Assembly (NCBI RefSeq): GCF_002355835.1
Contig: NZ_AP017459.1
Span: forward strand, 186,001-250,000
Direction of reading: 5' to 3'
Source of the DNA: Candidatus Endomicrobiellum trichonymphae
Lineage (GTDB): Bacteria; Elusimicrobiota; Endomicrobiia; Endomicrobiales; Endomicrobiaceae
Length of the DNA stretch: 64,000 nt
Shown here: positions 46,440-56,302 of the stretch, one piece after another
Numbering within the stretch: the stretch's first letter is position 1
Layout: each line of letters opens with the position of its first letter
The notes under the pieces: generated by a model
Seen by the model: only the letters and a program-made list of their open reading frames with translations
What the model was told of the DNA's origin: nothing
Databases searched by the model: none
Made by a program: the position numbers and the translations under genes

Positions 46440-46830
46440 TTTGCCAGACTTTTTATGCGCAGCGGACTATGGGCCGTCCTGCAGAAAAAATAATGCAAAA
46501 TTTCCACATTTTAAGACAATGTCAAAATCCGATTTATTATTGAAAAAAGATATGTCTTTTGATTCGTCGTAATTTTTATAAACTTCCTTTACAGTTTGAC
46601 AAACTTTTCCAACCTATTATATCATGCCCATTGCACATCTCTGCGTATCTCACAAGTTTTCATTCTGATAATTCTTTAGACTTTGGCTTTGAGGTTTCAA
46701 CAACCGCATACATACTGCCGTTTATTTCATACCTTTGTTCTTTTGACGAGCAGTAGATGTTTGACTTTATAAAACGCAAAGCATCTTCGATATATGAGTA
46801 AAGACCAATATTTTTTAAGTTACCTGTTAT
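46440..46830 (-). pseudogene. YhcH/YjgK/YiaL (DUF386) family remnant
   Basis: Minus-strand text reads LKNIGLYSYIEDALRFIKSN, then EQRYEINGSMYAVVE, KYADVQW-like and EIIGWKSLS, SKDISFFNNKSDFDIVLKCG and NFALFF, in order but with shifts near 46680 and 46630. This matches YhcH-type cupin-like proteins linked with sialic-acid and sugar catabolism. Dead. Confidence 0.65.
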
Positions 46831-46872
46831 CGTAGATATAAATTGTACAAAATAATGGAAATTTTTTGACAA

Positions 46873-47203
46873 GAAAAAACGACATGTTGTCTTTTGTTTT
46901 GGTACTAGTCCGGCGTTAATTGTGTGTAAAACTCGTTATTTTTATCTGCTGACGGAGCCCGTAAGATTCCTTGACAGCGGCAGAATAGAAGTTGAATAAT
47001 ATACGGCTAAAATAAAAACGGAAAAACTCCGGAAGCTTATATCGAGTTTCACAGGATATCCGGTTCAGCTCAAAAATTCCGCTGATAATATGGAAGATAT
47101 AATAATTTCATATCCCGCCCCGGTACAGCGGAAAAAGAAATTAAGACAGTTATTGACGACGCAGATTTTTATCTTGCCGCTTTATGTTATAATGTCGGTG
47201 GAT
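46873..47203. other. Intergenic region upstream of the CCA-type enzyme gene
   Basis: About 330 bases. A frame leading into the downstream gene (LLTEPVRFLDSGRIEVE, later LISSFTGYPVQLKN) looks protein-like but is not recognised, and may be the end of a dead gene. A TATAAT at 47188-47193 sits just before the preferred start codon without a properly spaced -35. Confidence 0.4.
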
Positions 47204-48589
47204 ATGGAAGACATAGTCATACCTCAAAGATATAAATCGATAATTGATAAAATTTCTATTACCGCGGTAGAAAACAGTTTTGATGTTTATATTGTCGGCG
47301 GTTTTGTAAGAGATTTATTTATCAAAAGAGAACCTAAAGATTTAGATATTATGGTCTGCGGTAGAGGAAGCAATTTATCCATGCAGTCAGCCGGAATAAA
47401 TTTTTCTAAAATTCTGGCAAAAAAATACAAGCTTGACAAACCTGTTATTTTTGAAAGGTTTGGAACGTCCAAACTGTTTATGGACAGCGAAGAAGTGGAA
47501 TTCGTAATGCCAAGAAGAGAATATTATAATGCGAATTCCAGAAATCCGGATACGCAGATAGCCTCTGTAGAACAGGACGCTTTAAGACGGGACTTTACAA
47601 TAAATGCTTTGTTTTTGAGACTCAACGATATGAAAATTCTGGATTTTACTTCACAAGGCGTCGTCGACATCAAAAACAAGATCATAAGAGTAACCGATCC
47701 CTCAAATATCGAAATAATATTTAAACAGGATCCTTTAAGAATTTTGCGTGCTGTGCGCCAGAGTGTGCAGCTTGATTTTAAGATTGAAACTGAAACTTAT
47801 AATGCGATGAAAATTTCGTCGCCTAGCATTGAAATTGTTTCGCCCGAACGCATAAGAGACGAAATAAACAAAATTTTAATAGAAAAGATCCCGTCAAAAG
47901 CGTTTAAGATAATGGATGAAATCAATCTTTCAGTTAAAATCCTGCCTGAAGTTGCGAGGTTAAAGAATTTAGAGCAGCTTGAAAAATATCATACTGATGA
48001 CGTATTTGTGCATACTCTTAAAGTTTTAGACAGAACAAAAAACGATATCATTTTAAGAATGGCGGCTTTACTGCACGATACGGGAAAATATGCAACGTGT
48101 AAAAAGAATGGTGGCAGAATTTGTTTTTACGGGCATGACGCTGAAAGCGCTAAAGAAGCCGAAGCTGTTTTAAAGAGACTTAAATACTCAAAAGAATTTA
48201 TACAAAAAACCGTATCGGTTATAAAAAATCACATGTACCCTAAAATGTATTCGGACGACTGGACAGACGGCGCAGTGCGCAGATTTGTCAAAAGATGCAG
48301 TGGCGAACTTGATTTAATAATGGAAATTTCAAGAGCAGATTATGGTAAAGACAGCAACGACGTAAAACTTGTTAAACTCAAAAAAAGAATTGAAGATTTA
48401 AAATTAAAAAATATGCTGTATCCAAAACCGGAATTACTGACGGGAAGAGAAATGATGAGCATATTTAATAGACTTTCGGGTAAATGGATACGGAAAGCAA
48501 AGAGTAAGATAGAGGAAATGCGGTTTGAAAATCCCGGGATTACAAAAGAAGAAGCGATAGAAATAATAAGAGAAATGTTTAGAAAATAG
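47204..48589 (+). CDS. CCA tRNA nucleotidyltransferase / poly(A) polymerase family protein with HD domain
   Basis: A class II nucleotidyltransferase: GGFVRDLFIKREPKDLDIMV (near residue 30) gives the GG...DxD catalytic motif, and the RNA-binding and neck regions follow (RRDFTINALFL, DPLRILRAVRQS, SPERIRDEI). A C-terminal HD domain starts at LLHDTGKYATC near residue 290. It most likely repairs or adds 3' CCA ends, required because none of the four tRNAs here encodes CCA. I prefer the ATG at 47204 (GGTGG upstream; about 461 residues); the frame extends to 47090. Confidence 0.85.
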   Translation: MEDIVIPQRYKSIIDKISITAVENSFDVYIVGGFVRDLFIKREPKDLDIMVCGRGSNLSMQSAGINFSKILAKKYKLDKPVIFERFGTSKLFMDSEEVEFVMPRREYYNANSRNPDTQIASVEQDALRRDFTINALFLRLNDMKILDFTSQGVVDIKNKIIRVTDPSNIEIIFKQDPLRILRAVRQSVQLDFKIETETYNAMKISSPSIEIVSPERIRDEINKILIEKIPSKAFKIMDEINLSVKILPEVARLKNLEQLEKYHTDDVFVHTLKVLDRTKNDIILRMAALLHDTGKYATCKKNGGRICFYGHDAESAKEAEAVLKRLKYSKEFIQKTVSVIKNHMYPKMYSDDWTDGAVRRFVKRCSGELDLIMEISRADYGKDSNDVKLVKLKKRIEDLKLKNMLYPKPELLTGREMMSIFNRLSGKWIRKAKSKIEEMRFENPGITKEEAIEIIREMFRK

Positions 48590-48978
48590 CGCATTATTAC
48601 TTAGTCCTTTAGTGGTTTTAGAGCAATCCTGAAGAAAGATTCTTTTACGGCATTATCTGTCATTTAGAAAAGCCAAGCTTAGATCATTAAAGGCTGCAGG
48701 TTTTTGAACAAAAGAAAAAGAGAATGGATGTTTCGAGGACAAAGTTTCCTTAATATGAGAAAAGAATGGTCTTTTCGTCACAAAAAAATTGTTTCAGAAT
48801 AATATATTGTACCGGTTGATCATGACAGAAAAAGGTTTTTTCGCTGTATTGAAATAATGTTCGCAAACTTGATTGCGTTTCCAGTCAATGACATAGGGGA
48901 GACTTTTCCTCCACATTAAAAGAAAACTGCTTGTAAAAAATACTGCTATATCTATTTTTTGAAGTACTACAATAAAGA
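48590..48978. other. Intergenic region, nothing recognised
   Basis: About 390 bases between the CCA-type enzyme and a small ORF. No sustained frame, hairpin or RNA recognised. Confidence 0.4.
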
Positions 48979-49218
48979 ATGAACGTTATGGGATTTTTAA
49001 CTTTTGAAAAAGAAGAGAAGTTAGAGATTGTGGAAAAGAAGGGATGGGATTTAGCAAAAATCCTGTACGTCTTAGGATGTGGGAGGGGAATGATTAACAG
49101 TTGTGTTCGAGAGCTGGAGGGAAGAACCGACGACGAGCTGGTTCAGGCACTTAAAGATGTAGTCGCAACAATTCAAAAGGCGCAGGACTTCTTAAGAGCC
49201 AACAAAATGGATGATTAA
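48979..49218 (+). CDS. Small hypothetical protein
   Basis: A 79-residue acidic, helical, soluble-looking protein (FLTFEKEEKLEIVEKKGWDLAK, later LEGRTDDELVQALKDVVATI). It has balanced charge and amphipathic helices, unlike chance frames nearby, but no obvious ribosome site; an in-frame ATG at 48988 is equally possible. I do not recognise it and see no link to its neighbours. It could be a short remnant. Confidence 0.4.
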   Translation: MNVMGFLTFEKEEKLEIVEKKGWDLAKILYVLGCGRGMINSCVRELEGRTDDELVQALKDVVATIQKAQDFLRANKMDD

Positions 49219-49663
49219 GTGAACGAACAGAATTGTTTTAAATATAATTTAAGATTTTGTACAAATCTTTACAAATACACAATGTTGAATCAAAGTCGTC
49301 TATAAGCAAATCCAAATAATTGTAATTCAACTGTACATGATTCATGATTATCGTAAATTGGGGTCATAAACTAAAACTGTTTCTTTAGGTAGGCTCTTTC
49401 TTAACTAGTGATCTAACAAGAATATTGCCAAAACCAAAAACAACTCATTCAGTAATTCAGCGATGACTATACATAAAATTCAGTAAATTCAGAGAAAAGT
49501 GGAGCGCTCTTGACATTTTTTAGCATTTTATGTATACTCTTAAAATAGTTTGTTGAAAAGTCCTAATAAGTCCTGAAATTTTTTTAAAAATGTTGTTTTT
49601 AGGGTAATCGAGGAGTTATTTTTACGCATAAATAATAGGGTGTTTGGCTGTGTGGGGGAATAA
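49219..49663. other. Leader region of the glutamate synthase cluster
   Basis: About 445 bases. Apart from the promoter at 49510-49538, no gene is recognised. The roughly 120-base leader between promoter and gltB-type gene shows no clear riboswitch fold that I could confirm. Confidence 0.45.
49510..49538 (+). promoter_or_regulatory. Promoter of the glutamate synthase cluster
   Basis: TTGACA (49510-49515), 17-base spacer and TATACT (49533-49538), about 125 bases before the first gene. The spacer resembles that of the promoter at 35569 (TTGACATTTT...TATACT). Confidence 0.8.
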
Positions 49664-50755
49664 ATGTTAAAAGAAGGTGAATTGAGAATTCCATCGGGAT
49701 GCGCTATAAGCGGCATTATAGACAAAGAAGGCAAGAGATTTAATGGGGATGAGATAATTAAATCTATCGCCTTAATGCACGATCGTTCGAACGGATTAGG
49801 CGGCGGTTTTGCTGCTTATGGCATTTATCCGCAGTATAAAGATTTTTATGCGCTTCACATATTTTATGACAATTTAAGCATTAAAATGCAGACGGAAAAT
49901 TTTATTTCAAAATATTTTGACATTGAAAGCGCGGGAAACATTCCTACAAAATCTGTACTGGGCGTTAGAAACAAACCGCTGATATGGCGCTACTTTGTCC
50001 ATCCTAGAAACTATATGGTAAAAGATGGTTTTGTTGACGAAGCTGAATTTACATCAAGATATGTAATAAAGATAAATAAAGAATACAAAGGCGCGTACGT
50101 TTTTTCGAGTGGAAAAAATATGGGAACGTTTAAAGGCGTCGGATATCCTGAAGATATCGGCAAATTTTTTATGCTTGACACTTATGAAGGCTATATGTGG
50201 ATGGCGCACGGAAGATTCCCAACTAATACCCCCGGCTGGTGGGGAGGAGCGCATCCTTTTACTATGCTTGACTGGTCGGTAATACACAACGGCGAAATAT
50301 CTTCTTACGATGCCAACAGAAGATTTGTAGAAATGTACGGATATAAATGTACTCTCCAGACTGACACCGAAGTAATAACATATCTGTTTGACATGCTTGT
50401 GAGAAAACATAATATTCCGATGGAAAAAGCAATAAAAGTTGTTGCGGCTCCTTTTTGGGAAGATATTGAAAGAGAAAATAAAGAAGTTCAAAATGAATTA
50501 AAAAGTATAAGATCTGTTTATGCGAGTGCTCTGATTAATGGACCCTTTTCAATAATTTTAGGATTTGAAAAGGGAATGATAGTCTTAAATGACAGAATTA
50601 AGCTTCGCTCTTTGGTTGCCGCAGAGAAGGGCAGCAGAACTTATGTTGCCAGTGAAGAAAGTGCGATAAGAATAATATGCGATAATCCGCATAAAATTTG
50701 GTCGCCGCAAGGTGGAGAGCCGGTTATTGCTTTATTGAAAGGGGAGCAAAAATGA
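49664..50755 (+). CDS. Archaeal-type glutamate synthase, glutamine amidotransferase subunit
   Basis: A class II (Ntn) glutaminase that feeds ammonia to the synthase subunit encoded next. Cysteine 13 in RIPSGCAISG is the likely nucleophile after removal of a short propeptide. Other class II features are HGRFPTNTPGWWGGAHPF and the HNGEISS motif (near residue 207-213), and TDTEVITYLFD. The 363-residue length fits the stand-alone GltB1-type subunit rather than the N-terminus of a fused GltB. It overlaps the next gene by four bases (ATGA). Confidence 0.88.
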   Translation: MLKEGELRIPSGCAISGIIDKEGKRFNGDEIIKSIALMHDRSNGLGGGFAAYGIYPQYKDFYALHIFYDNLSIKMQTENFISKYFDIESAGNIPTKSVLGVRNKPLIWRYFVHPRNYMVKDGFVDEAEFTSRYVIKINKEYKGAYVFSSGKNMGTFKGVGYPEDIGKFFMLDTYEGYMWMAHGRFPTNTPGWWGGAHPFTMLDWSVIHNGEISSYDANRRFVEMYGYKCTLQTDTEVITYLFDMLVRKHNIPMEKAIKVVAAPFWEDIERENKEVQNELKSIRSVYASALINGPFSIILGFEKGMIVLNDRIKLRSLVAAEKGSRTYVASEESAIRIICDNPHKIWSPQGGEPVIALLKGEQK

Positions 50756-52257
50756 GTTTGGATTTTAACAGTCCCGCATTTGAAGTAATAAGAGACGAAA
50801 AGAAATGCATTCAGTGTCAGGTGTGTGCGCGTCAATGTTCCAATAAAGTACATTTATATGATGAAGAAGATAACGTTGTCCGCGCTGATGATATAAAATG
50901 CGTCAACTGCCACAGATGTGTTGTTCTTTGTCCTACAAAGGCTTTGGTGATAAAAAAGTATCCTCTTGAGTTTAAGGAAAACGCAAACTGGACAGACGCT
51001 GCATTAAAGGAAATTTATAAACAATCTCAGACAGGCGGTGTTTTACTTTCAAGTATGGGCAATCCAAAGTCTTTTCCGATTTATTGGGATAGAATGTTGC
51101 TTAATGCAAGTCAGGTCACAAATCCGTCGATAGATCCTTTGCGCGAACCTATGGAAACAAAAGTTATGATAGGCAGAAAGCCTGAGAAACTTGAATTTGA
51201 TGCTAAAGGTAAACTTGTAACAAATGTCCCTCCGCAGATTGAGTTGAGTATTCCCATTATGTTTTCTGCAATGAGTTACGGTTCAATTTCGAGAAACGCC
51301 CATGAATCTCTTGCCAGAGCTGCGACAGAACTCGGAATTTGTTATAACACCGGTGAGGGCGGTTTGAACAGAGATTTTTATAAGTATGGGAAGAATACGA
51401 TTGTTCAGGTAGCTTCGGGAAGATTCGGCGTTCATAAGGAGTATTTAAACGCCGGAGCTGCAATTGAAATTAAAATAGGGCAGGGAGCAAAACCGGGTAT
51501 CGGAGGACATTTGCCGGGCAAAAAAGTCGGCGAAGATGTTTCCGCTACGAGAATGATACCGGTAGGCTCCGATGCTATTTCTCCAGCGCCTCATCACGAT
51601 ATTTATTCAATAGAAGATTTGAGACAGCTTATATTTTCGTTAAAAGAAGTTACAGCTTATAAAAAACCTGTTTTTGTAAAAATTGCTGCGGTTCATAATT
51701 CGGCTGCTATAGCTTCAGGCATAGTAAGAGCTGGAGCGGATGCCATTGTGATTGATGGTTTTCGCGGTGGAACCGGTGCAGCTCCTACAAGAGTGAGAGA
51801 TAATGTTGGTATTCCGATTGAACTTGCTTTGGCGGCAATAGATCAAAGGCTGAGAGAAGAGGAAATAAGAAATGAAGTTTCTCTTATTATTGCGGGGAGT
51901 ATCAGAAACAGTGCCGACGTAGTGAAAGCTGTTGCTTTAGGCGCGGATGCCGTTTATATAGGTTCGGCTGCTGTTATAGCTTTGGGTTGTCATTTATGCC
52001 GTTCTTGTTCTACTGGAAAATGCAACTGGGGAATAGCTACGCAAGAGCCTGAACTTGTAAAGAGGCTCAATCCGGATATTATGTATAAAAGACTTGTAAA
52101 TTTGGCGTCTGCATGGAATCATGAAATTCAGGAACTGCTTGGCGGAATGGGGATCAATGCTATTGACAGCTTAAGAGGCAATAGACTTATGCTTAGGGGC
52201 ATAGATTTGAATGAAAAAGAGTTAGAGATACTCGGCATAAAATATGCAGGCGAGTAA
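50752..52257 (+). CDS. Archaeal-type glutamate synthase, FMN-binding synthase subunit
   Basis: This subunit makes glutamate from 2-oxoglutarate and ammonia. An N-terminal 2x[4Fe-4S] ferredoxin domain (CIQCQVCARQC and CVNCHRCVVLCP, residues 18-65) precedes the TIM-barrel synthase with ISPAPHHDIYSIEDL and GADAIVIDGFRGGTGAAPT. The cluster cysteines are in CHLCRSCSTGKC. The ATG at 50752 overlaps the previous stop and has GGGGAG upstream; the frame to 50698 is not the start. 501 residues. Confidence 0.93.
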   Translation: MSLDFNSPAFEVIRDEKKCIQCQVCARQCSNKVHLYDEEDNVVRADDIKCVNCHRCVVLCPTKALVIKKYPLEFKENANWTDAALKEIYKQSQTGGVLLSSMGNPKSFPIYWDRMLLNASQVTNPSIDPLREPMETKVMIGRKPEKLEFDAKGKLVTNVPPQIELSIPIMFSAMSYGSISRNAHESLARAATELGICYNTGEGGLNRDFYKYGKNTIVQVASGRFGVHKEYLNAGAAIEIKIGQGAKPGIGGHLPGKKVGEDVSATRMIPVGSDAISPAPHHDIYSIEDLRQLIFSLKEVTAYKKPVFVKIAAVHNSAAIASGIVRAGADAIVIDGFRGGTGAAPTRVRDNVGIPIELALAAIDQRLREEEIRNEVSLIIAGSIRNSADVVKAVALGADAVYIGSAAVIALGCHLCRSCSTGKCNWGIATQEPELVKRLNPDIMYKRLVNLASAWNHEIQELLGGMGINAIDSLRGNRLMLRGIDLNEKELEILGIKYAGE

Positions 52258-52389
52258 AGTAAATCATTTCGACTGTTGTTATTATATTTACTTACTTATG
52301 TGCCGGATTTGTGCTCATCGTCAGACTGTAATTTTGCAGGTGTCGTCTTGAATACAAATACTTTACGCTTGAAAAGTTAAGAGGAGTGT

Positions 52390-52857
52390 ATGAAAAAAAT
52401 TTATGCGTTTGAACGCGAATGTTTAGGATGCAGACTATGCGAGGTTTACTGCAAAACGGCTCACTCGAAATCCAAAGACATAATAAAAGCTCACAAACAG
52501 GAAAATATAACTTCTGCAATAATTATTGAAGAAATTTTACAGCCGAAAGCCGTTTCGTATTTTGCGTTGCAGTGTCGTCACTGTGCAAGTCCCAAATGCG
52601 TGAAAGCCTGTATATCAGGAGCGATGTATAGAGACGAAAAGGGAATTGTGCATAATGATAAGAAAAGATGCGTCAGCTGTATGTCGTGCGTTTTAGTTTG
52701 TCCCTTTGGTGCAGTTAAAAAAAGTAATGATGGAAAAGCCGTTTCAAAGTGCGATTTATGTGTGGATTACGGTAATGGTAAATCGCTTTGCGTTGAAAAC
52801 TGTCCTAATAACGCTATAAAGCTTCTCAATGAAGATGAAGCGGAGGTGTTGAAATGA
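52390..52857 (+). CDS. Glutamate synthase-associated ferredoxin-type Fe-S protein
   Basis: The 155-residue electron carrier has four cysteine groups: CLGCRLCEVYCKTAH, CRHCASPKCVKAC, CVSCMSCVLVCPFG and CDLCVDYGNGKSLCVENCP. The pattern is that of HycB/NapG-like multi-cluster ferredoxins. It lies 132 bases after the synthase subunit and overlaps the flavoprotein gene by four bases, so it probably carries electrons from that flavoprotein to the synthase. GAGGAG precedes the ATG. Confidence 0.88.
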   Translation: MKKIYAFERECLGCRLCEVYCKTAHSKSKDIIKAHKQENITSAIIIEEILQPKAVSYFALQCRHCASPKCVKACISGAMYRDEKGIVHNDKKRCVSCMSCVLVCPFGAVKKSNDGKAVSKCDLCVDYGNGKSLCVENCPNNAIKLLNEDEAEVLK

Positions 52858-54125
52858 AATACTTAATAATAGGAAACAGCGCTGCGGGGGTAAATGCTGC
52901 AGACGGCATAAGGGCAAATGACAAGAAAGGCAGCATAACGATAATTTCAAATGAAGAATTCGGCGCTTACGGAAGACCTCTGATATCTTATTATTTAAGC
53001 GGAAAAGTAAGATCCGAAAGTATGTACTACCGAAGTGAAGATTTCTATAAGTCTAGGAATATAGAAGTGTTGCTGAATACCGAAGCTGAAGAAATAGATG
53101 TAAAAAAGAAAGAAGTTCTCACAGCTGGAGGTAAAAAACTCAGTTACGATAAACTTCTTATTGCAACTGGCAGCAGTCCGTTTATTCCGCTGGTTAAAAA
53201 TTTGGATTTGAGTAAACAAGAAAATGTTTTTACTTTTCTGACCTACAAAGACAGCATAAAACTCAAAAAGCAAATAATAGGAAAATCAAAAGTGGTTATC
53301 GCTGGTGCAGGTCTTATAGGATTGAAAGCAGCCGAAGGTTTGTTTGGGCAGGTCTCAAGCATAACGGTTATAGATTTGGCGGATAGGGTTATGGCATCTG
53401 TTTTAGATAAGACATCCGCTGACATTATACAAGGACATATAGAGCAGAATGATATTGATTTCAAATTTCAAACGAGCATTTGTGAGGTTCATGGTGGCGA
53501 GCGTAATGTAAACAAAGTTGTTCTTTCAAACGGAGAGACTCTTGATTGTGACATTTTGATAATAGCTGTAGGCGTTCGTCCTAATATAAATCTTGCAAAA
53601 AAAGCGGGAATAAAGACGGCAAAAGGAATAATTGTCGATGAATATATGCGGACTTCTGTGAAAGATATTTATGCAGCGGGCGATTGTGTTGAATCTGTGG
53701 ATATGCTTTCAAATGAAAGCAAAATTCTCGCTTTGTGGACTAACGCTTCAAGTCAGGGAGAAACTGCGGGTTTTAATATGACTGGAACAGAAATAAAAGC
53801 TCCAGCGGCTTTCGCAATGAACGCAATTTCGTTTTTCGGACTTCAGCTTATTTCAGCCGGCGTCATAGGAACTTCAAAGTCGAACGAGATTGTTACGGAT
53901 TCAGCAGAAAATAAACTCCGCAGATTAAATATTTCAAACGATAAATTGGTAGGATTTGTTCTTATTAATTATAATCAGAGAGCCGGAATTTATACAGCTC
54001 TTATAAGTGACAGAACAAAACTTTCAACTCTTGAATACGATATAACATCAAAAGATATTGGTCTTGACGTATATCCGAAAGAAGAAAGAACAAAAAAAAT
54101 ATGGAATCATAAAGGAGGATGTTAA
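52854..54125 (+). CDS. FAD-dependent pyridine nucleotide-disulfide-type oxidoreductase
   Basis: The 423-residue flavoprotein has an N-terminal FAD Rossmann motif (IIGNSAAGVNAADGI), an NAD(P)H-binding motif (VIAGAGLIGLKAAEGL near residue 144-159), the ATG motif ATGSSPFIP and the C-terminal FAD motif DIYAAGDCVESVD. It lacks a CxxxxC redox disulfide, as in rubredoxin or nitrite reductase-type members. Within this cluster it likely oxidises NAD(P)H to feed the Fe-S protein and glutamate synthase. Confidence 0.88.
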   Translation: MKYLIIGNSAAGVNAADGIRANDKKGSITIISNEEFGAYGRPLISYYLSGKVRSESMYYRSEDFYKSRNIEVLLNTEAEEIDVKKKEVLTAGGKKLSYDKLLIATGSSPFIPLVKNLDLSKQENVFTFLTYKDSIKLKKQIIGKSKVVIAGAGLIGLKAAEGLFGQVSSITVIDLADRVMASVLDKTSADIIQGHIEQNDIDFKFQTSICEVHGGERNVNKVVLSNGETLDCDILIIAVGVRPNINLAKKAGIKTAKGIIVDEYMRTSVKDIYAAGDCVESVDMLSNESKILALWTNASSQGETAGFNMTGTEIKAPAAFAMNAISFFGLQLISAGVIGTSKSNEIVTDSAENKLRRLNISNDKLVGFVLINYNQRAGIYTALISDRTKLSTLEYDITSKDIGLDVYPKEERTKKIWNHKGGC

Positions 54126-54180
54126 TCTGGTCTGTATGTGAAAAGCGGGATATTGTTTATATATCAGATTGACGTAAGCT

Positions 54181-54918
54181 ATGAAGACTATAAATGCTTT
54201 GAATGTATATTATCGTGATTTAAATGCTTCAATAGATGAAACGGTTAAAGTTGATAAAAGTATTACTTTAAGAAATGTTTTCGGACAGAGATATATAGGA
54301 AGGGGATTGCCTGAAAAAGTTAAATTAAAAATTTACGGCACTCCCGGGAATGATATGGCTGCATATATGGATGGAGCCGAACTTGAAATATTCGGGAACG
54401 GGCAAGATGCCGTAGGAAATACTATGAATTACGGAAGAATAATAGTTCACGGAAGTTGCGGTGATACTTTAGGATATGCCATGAGAGGCGGGGAAATTTA
54501 CATTGAAGGAAATGTCGGTTATCGGGTTGGCATCCATATGAAAGAGTATAAGGAAATGAAACCGATTATTGTGGCGGGCGGTAAAGCGGGCGAATTTTTA
54601 GGCGAATATATGGCGGGAGGTGCAATTATTCTGCTTGGTTTAAATCTTTCAAAGGATGAATATATAACGGGAAAATTCTGCGGAACCGGTATGCATGGCG
54701 GAGTTATTTATTTAAACGGAAGCGGGGGTAAGTGTAAATTCGGGAAAGAAGCTGTAAAAGTAGATATCAACGGCGAAGATATTTTATTTCTTAAAAAACA
54801 TATTAGTTTTTATGCAAAAACTTTTAAAAAGGATTTAAGCCGGTTAAAGCTAGAATCGTTTTCAAAGTATGCAGCGATCAATAAAAATCCTTATTCAAAT
54901 ATGTACTGCACTTATTAG
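54181..54918 (+). CDS. Archaeal-type glutamate synthase, GXGXG subunit
   Basis: A 245-residue right-handed beta-helix (GXGXG) protein, which in fused GltB links the ammonia tunnel to the synthase. Repeats include GQRYIGRGLPEKVKLKIYG, FGNGQDAVGNTMNYGRIIVH and GSCGDTLGYAMRGGEIYIEG. It is the last gene of the cluster: glutaminase, synthase, Fe-S protein, flavoprotein, GXGXG. The ribosome site is weak (GTAAG). Confidence 0.92.
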   Translation: MKTINALNVYYRDLNASIDETVKVDKSITLRNVFGQRYIGRGLPEKVKLKIYGTPGNDMAAYMDGAELEIFGNGQDAVGNTMNYGRIIVHGSCGDTLGYAMRGGEIYIEGNVGYRVGIHMKEYKEMKPIIVAGGKAGEFLGEYMAGGAIILLGLNLSKDEYITGKFCGTGMHGGVIYLNGSGGKCKFGKEAVKVDINGEDILFLKKHISFYAKTFKKDLSRLKLESFSKYAAINKNPYSNMYCTY

Positions 54919-54976
54919 CTGTCGGCTGTATTTAGAGCAAGTTCCACTGCCTTTAGCATTAGCATTTTTTTAGATT

Positions 54977-55008
54977 CAACCACTACGGACAAAAGTCTGC
55001 GGTGGTTG
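54977..55008 (+). terminator. Stem-loop after the glutamate synthase cluster
   Basis: CAACCACTACGGAC, an AAAA loop and GTCTGCGGTGGTTG form a 14-position stem with one mismatch and two G-T pairs. The following T run is weak on the plus strand, so it is a likely but imperfect terminator. Confidence 0.5.
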
Positions 55009-55159
55009 ATTTGCAAATGTACGTTTTATATGCATAGTAAAAAAGAAAAATTTACAAGGATAAATAAAAAAAGTAGAAATTGTCAGTGATCTTGTTATTT
55101 TGTAAAATCATATCAGAAATTGAGTTGATTTTTTTCAGCAAATTGTAAAGGAATAAAAA

Positions 55160-56302
55160 ATGGAACAAACAAAGAAAATTTTAGGCAAAAAATATAAAAA
55201 AGCCTGTCTTGAACTTTCAAACGGGGTAAAGCTTAAAGGCAATGCAATTGGTGCTGATGTAATTGTCAGCGGCGAGATGGTTTTTAATACGGGAATGCTC
55301 GGCTATAGCGAAGCTATGACAGATCCGTCATATTTGGGACAGATACTTGTTTTTAGTTTTTGTCTCATTGGCAATTATGGAATTCCCGATCTTAAAATCG
55401 GGGATTTTTTTATGTCTAAAGGGCATGAGAGTTCCTCAATAAAAACGCAGGGAATTATAGTTTCGGATATATACGACGGCTGCCATCACCATGACGGCGG
55501 AGTTTCTCTTGAGGACTGGATGAAAAGTCAGGGAGTGCCCGGAATTTCTGGTATCGATACAAGATACTTAGTGCAGATGATAAGAGAAAGCAGAAATCTT
55601 TCTGGAAGAATTATTCCTGAAGGTGCAAAGCTGCAAGATAAAAATAAGTTTGAATTTTTGAAAAATTTTAGAGACGATGAGTATGTGGATCCGTCAAAAT
55701 ATAATTTAATGCCGTCTGTGTCAACAAAAGAAAAAGTGATAATGAATAAGGCTTCAAAGAAAGTCGCTGTTGTTGACTGCGGTGCAAAATGGAATATTAT
55801 GAGAATGCTTGTAGGAAGAAATTGTGGGGTAGAGCTTTTACCATGGGACAGTGATTTTTCTAAAGTAAAATGTGATGGCTGGATTATAAGTAACGGTCCA
55901 GGAGATCCAAAAAATACAGGCGATTTAGTTGAGAGAATAAAAAAAGATGTTTTAAGTTCAGATAAGCCCATTTTAGGGATATGTCTGGGACATCAGCTTT
56001 TATCGCTTGCGTCGGGAGCAAAAACAAAAAGACTTAATCACGGGCATAGAAGCCATAATCAGCCGGTCTTTTCGTTTCCTGAAAAAAATGCATATATGTC
56101 TAGCCAAAACCATAGGTATGCTGTTGAGAAAAATTCAATACAGCCGGGCTGGATGTTGTGGTTTGAAAATGCAAATGACGGTTCCGTAGAAGGATTGAAA
56201 CATGAGACTAAACCGTTTATGTCAGTGCAGTTTCATCCGGAAGCATCAAGCGGTCCGAACGATACAAGCTGGATAATGGATAAATTCGTAGGTTTGCTGT
56301 AG
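55160..56302 (+). CDS. carA: Carbamoyl-phosphate synthase small subunit
   Basis: CarA is the glutaminase subunit that passes ammonia to CarB. The N-terminal domain shows GEMVFNTGMLGYSEAMTDPS. The class I amidotransferase domain shows GPGDPKN, the nucleophile in LGICLGHQLLSLA (Cys near residue 275) and QFHPEASSGPNDT. Intact, 380 residues, with AAAGGAAT upstream. carB normally follows directly, but here lies 3.6 kb away behind a duplicated gene and a pseudogene. Confidence 0.96.
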   Translation: MEQTKKILGKKYKKACLELSNGVKLKGNAIGADVIVSGEMVFNTGMLGYSEAMTDPSYLGQILVFSFCLIGNYGIPDLKIGDFFMSKGHESSSIKTQGIIVSDIYDGCHHHDGGVSLEDWMKSQGVPGISGIDTRYLVQMIRESRNLSGRIIPEGAKLQDKNKFEFLKNFRDDEYVDPSKYNLMPSVSTKEKVIMNKASKKVAVVDCGAKWNIMRMLVGRNCGVELLPWDSDFSKVKCDGWIISNGPGDPKNTGDLVERIKKDVLSSDKPILGICLGHQLLSLASGAKTKRLNHGHRSHNQPVFSFPEKNAYMSSQNHRYAVEKNSIQPGWMLWFENANDGSVEGLKHETKPFMSVQFHPEASSGPNDTSWIMDKFVGLL

